Below are positions 5,729-6,812 of a stretch of DNA of 6,812 nucleotides, piece by piece. The number at the start of each line of letters is the position of its first letter. Positions within the stretch are counted from its first letter, which is position 1. The DNA lies in contig JAATVS010000287.1 of assembly GCA_014523695.1 (NCBI GenBank), forward strand, positions 1 through 6,812, given 5' to 3'. The position numbers and the translations under genes are program-made. The notes below the pieces were generated by a model that was not told the origin of the DNA, made no database searches, and worked only from the letters and a program-made list of their open reading frames with translations. The stretch comes from Nitrososphaerales archaeon TH5895 (GTDB lineage: Archaea; Thermoproteota; Nitrososphaeria; Nitrososphaerales; Nitrososphaeraceae).

Positions 5729-5917
5729 TTATATCAATACATCTTCAAGATAATGCTTTATGTCATCCTCATCAACTGATGTGCTATCCAAGTTTCTTAT
5801 TCCATTAAATCCTTGGTCTTTTTGGAGAACCTCACCACCTTACTTTCTATTTCCTGTTCCATCAGCACTTCCGATTATATCTAAAAACTTCAGCGCTTCT
5901 TCGACCTTAAATAAGTG
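5729..5917 (-). pseudogene. Small gene remnant with an in-frame stop
   Basis: The minus strand reads KVEEALKFLDIIGSADGTGN, RK, then a TAA at 5840-5842, and in the same frame continues EVLQKDQGFNGIRNLDSTS, VDEDDIKHYLEDVLI and a TAA at 5729-5731. A TGA at 5918-5920 bounds it upstream and there is no ATG. Both halves have natural charged, helical composition in one frame, which suggests a decayed gene of at least 62 codons that has lost its start. I recognise no family. Its upstream end touches the promoter of the TIR gene on the other strand. The Ser/Pro-rich plus-strand frame at 5760-5981 is its shadow. Confidence 0.35.
5907..5914 (+). promoter_or_regulatory. TATA box for the TIR-like gene
   Basis: TTAAATAA is centred about 26 nt before the ATG at 5936, so transcription would start at the ATG and the mRNA would be leaderless. 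There is no Shine-Dalgarno sequence before the ATG, which fits. This favours 5936 as the start. Confidence 0.5.
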
Positions 5918-5935
5918 TCATAGATTAACTAATCG

Positions 5936-6532
5936 ATGGCATTCGTTTTCATTTCACATAATCAATATGATGAAACAATAAAGAATTGGTTTAAGGAAGT
6001 CATTGATGATAGTGGGTTGGAATGTGTTCTCATGGAGCTAGAACTTTTGCATTCGGATAATCCTGGCCCACTTATTAAAAATATTATTAGTAGGAGTTGT
6101 ATAGGTTTAGTTGTCTTACTTGGAGGAAATATACTTAGGCCTCCGGGATATACACCTCAGTTTACACACAATTGGGTTGGATTTGAGATAGGGGTAGCTG
6201 CAAGTGCTGGAAAACCTATCATTTTATTTGAGGAATATTTTGATCCCATAGACTTCCCAGTTCCTTACTTGAACCATTTTGTTCGATATAGATTTGACAA
6301 TGACCATGCCAGATACATAGAACAGATAGTGAGGGACAATATGCCAACTCAGAAATACATGGCCCCAGATGTTATCAAATGCCCGAATCCCAAATGTAAT
6401 GCTGTTTTTAACTATTGGAGCCTTTGGGTTGAAATGCATTGTCTAGTTTGTCGAAGAAATTTAGGGGCTGATGAAGAAGCTGATATAAAAAGAGGTAATC
6501 GGTATGACTACATGCCAAGTAATATAGTATGA
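5936..6532 (+). CDS. TIR-like domain protein with C-terminal zinc ribbon, 198 aa
   Basis: Residues 1-100 fit a TIR fold: a first strand FVFISH with D12 after it, a helix and strand (GLECVLMELEL), a helix then hydrophobic strand (SCIGLVVLLGG), and HNWVGFEIGVAASAGKPIIL. The last segment carries a WxxxE arrangement, W80 to E84, where catalytic glutamate sits in NAD-cleaving TIR domains. Residues 101-145 form a linker region. Residues 149-172 contain C149, C154, C169 and C172, a zinc ribbon of the form Cx4C...Cx2C; the tail is charged. There is no signal peptide or membrane segment. Known bacterial and archaeal TIR proteins cleave NAD or make cyclic ADP-ribose signals in antiviral defence (for example ThsB); a similar role is inferred. 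No effector partner is adjacent, so the zinc ribbon may sense or bind nucleic acid or protein. The gene is intact and stands alone. A generic nucleotide-binding Rossmann-like role is the alternative. Confidence 0.7.
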   Translation: MAFVFISHNQYDETIKNWFKEVIDDSGLECVLMELELLHSDNPGPLIKNIISRSCIGLVVLLGGNILRPPGYTPQFTHNWVGFEIGVAASAGKPIILFEEYFDPIDFPVPYLNHFVRYRFDNDHARYIEQIVRDNMPTQKYMAPDVIKCPNPKCNAVFNYWSLWVEMHCLVCRRNLGADEEADIKRGNRYDYMPSNIV

Positions 6533-6622
6533 TCACTCAATGGTTCCCCATTTGTTACCAATTCTACTCCATAAAATAGGGCTTGGAATCCACAATTTTC
6601 TTTATAAGGAACTGAGTGATCA
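6530..6622. repeat. 10-bp inverted repeat bounding 93 bases
   Basis: TGATCACTCA at 6530-6539 and TGAGTGATCA at 6613-6622 are perfect reverse complements, and adjacent GTTCC/GGAAC extend the pairing after a 3-base offset. The left arm includes the TGA stop of the TIR gene. No clear target-site duplication flanks it. It might be a miniature element, a 3'-end RNA structure, or chance, since TGATCA is itself a palindrome. Confidence 0.35.
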
Positions 6623-6812
6623 CTATCAATAAGCAAGATAAATAATCAAGGAAAGTGCTTCATGTAAAGACATTCTTGAGATCTGACGTTGCGTTCAAGT
6701 TAATATTTTATGATATAAACAGATTTAAATATTGATTATTTTTAATGCCAATCCTCTTTTACATCTATAGCTAGAAGGCAAACATAAAGCTAAGTCGTCT
6801 CACAAAGAATTC
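6623..6812. other. AT-rich intergenic end of the window
   Basis: I see no gene. The stretch around 6700-6745 is very AT-rich and includes TTTAAATAT-like and TTATGATATAAA patches that could be promoters for a gene beyond the window. The final bases hold no ATG frame. Confidence 0.4.

Noticed and set aside
5760..5981. 73-codon plus-strand frame overlapping the TIR gene start
   Set aside because: It is Ser/Pro-rich, is antisense to a more protein-like minus-strand remnant, and runs through the TIR promoter.
6508..6645. 45-codon minus-strand open stretch (contains PYKENCGFQALFYGVELV)
   Set aside because: The composition is protein-like, but it has no start, overlaps the intact TIR gene end and is too short to separate from chance.
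6807..6812. GAATTC at the very end, suggesting a cloned restriction fragment
   Set aside because: Another GAATTC lies inside at 1756-1761 and the left end shows no such site, so it is probably coincidence.
1..6812. CRISPR array, tRNA or rRNA genes, insertion-sequence transposase
   Set aside because: No regularly spaced repeats, tRNA-like T-loop motif, rRNA sequence or transposase motif could be found by reading both strands.

Overview
The window is AT-rich and looks archaeal. Where transcription signals can be read they are TATA-like boxes about 20-30 nt upstream of starts, with little or no leader and no Shine-Dalgarno sequence. Stretches following genes are T-rich, and two tiny exported proteins begin mature with AQ(S/T)N. 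Base composition, style of small secreted proteins and low coding density suggest a soil ammonia-oxidising thaumarchaeote (Nitrososphaeria, perhaps Nitrosocosmicus-like). That placement is inference, because no marker gene is present.

Layout. Bases 1-418 hold no firm gene but contain a good TATA box (222-229) with no obvious product. A 55-aa exported acidic Gly/Asp-rich protein (419-586, +) follows, with a T-rich terminator. Next come an 82-aa exported protein (740-988, -), a broken small gene (1024-1414, -) carrying a perfect 13-bp inverted repeat, faint coding remnants (1576-1859, -), and an intact 161-aa helical repeat protein (1849-2334, -) with a near-leaderless promoter. A small possible gene or remnant (2547-2741, -) abuts the largest locus, 2747-4836 (+). 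That locus is a superfamily 2 helicase fused to an Rrp8-like methyltransferase, broken by one frameshift and two stop codons. Convergent to it is a truncated, frameshifted dienelactone-hydrolase-type alpha/beta hydrolase (4909-5462, -). A further small remnant (5729-5917, -) precedes an intact 198-aa TIR-like protein with a C-terminal zinc ribbon (5936-6532, +), which has a TATA box placed for a leaderless mRNA. The last 280 bases hold no firm gene.

Reading as a whole. Apparently intact genes are the two small exported proteins, the helical repeat protein and the TIR/zinc-ribbon protein. The helicase-methyltransferase, the hydrolase and several small genes are decayed yet still readable, so the decay is recent or some lesions are sequence errors. 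A helicase-methyltransferase fusion beside a TIR protein resembles a genome-defence or stress neighbourhood, but no recognised partner (for example a ThsA-like or Argonaute gene) is visible, so a joint system is only a hypothesis.
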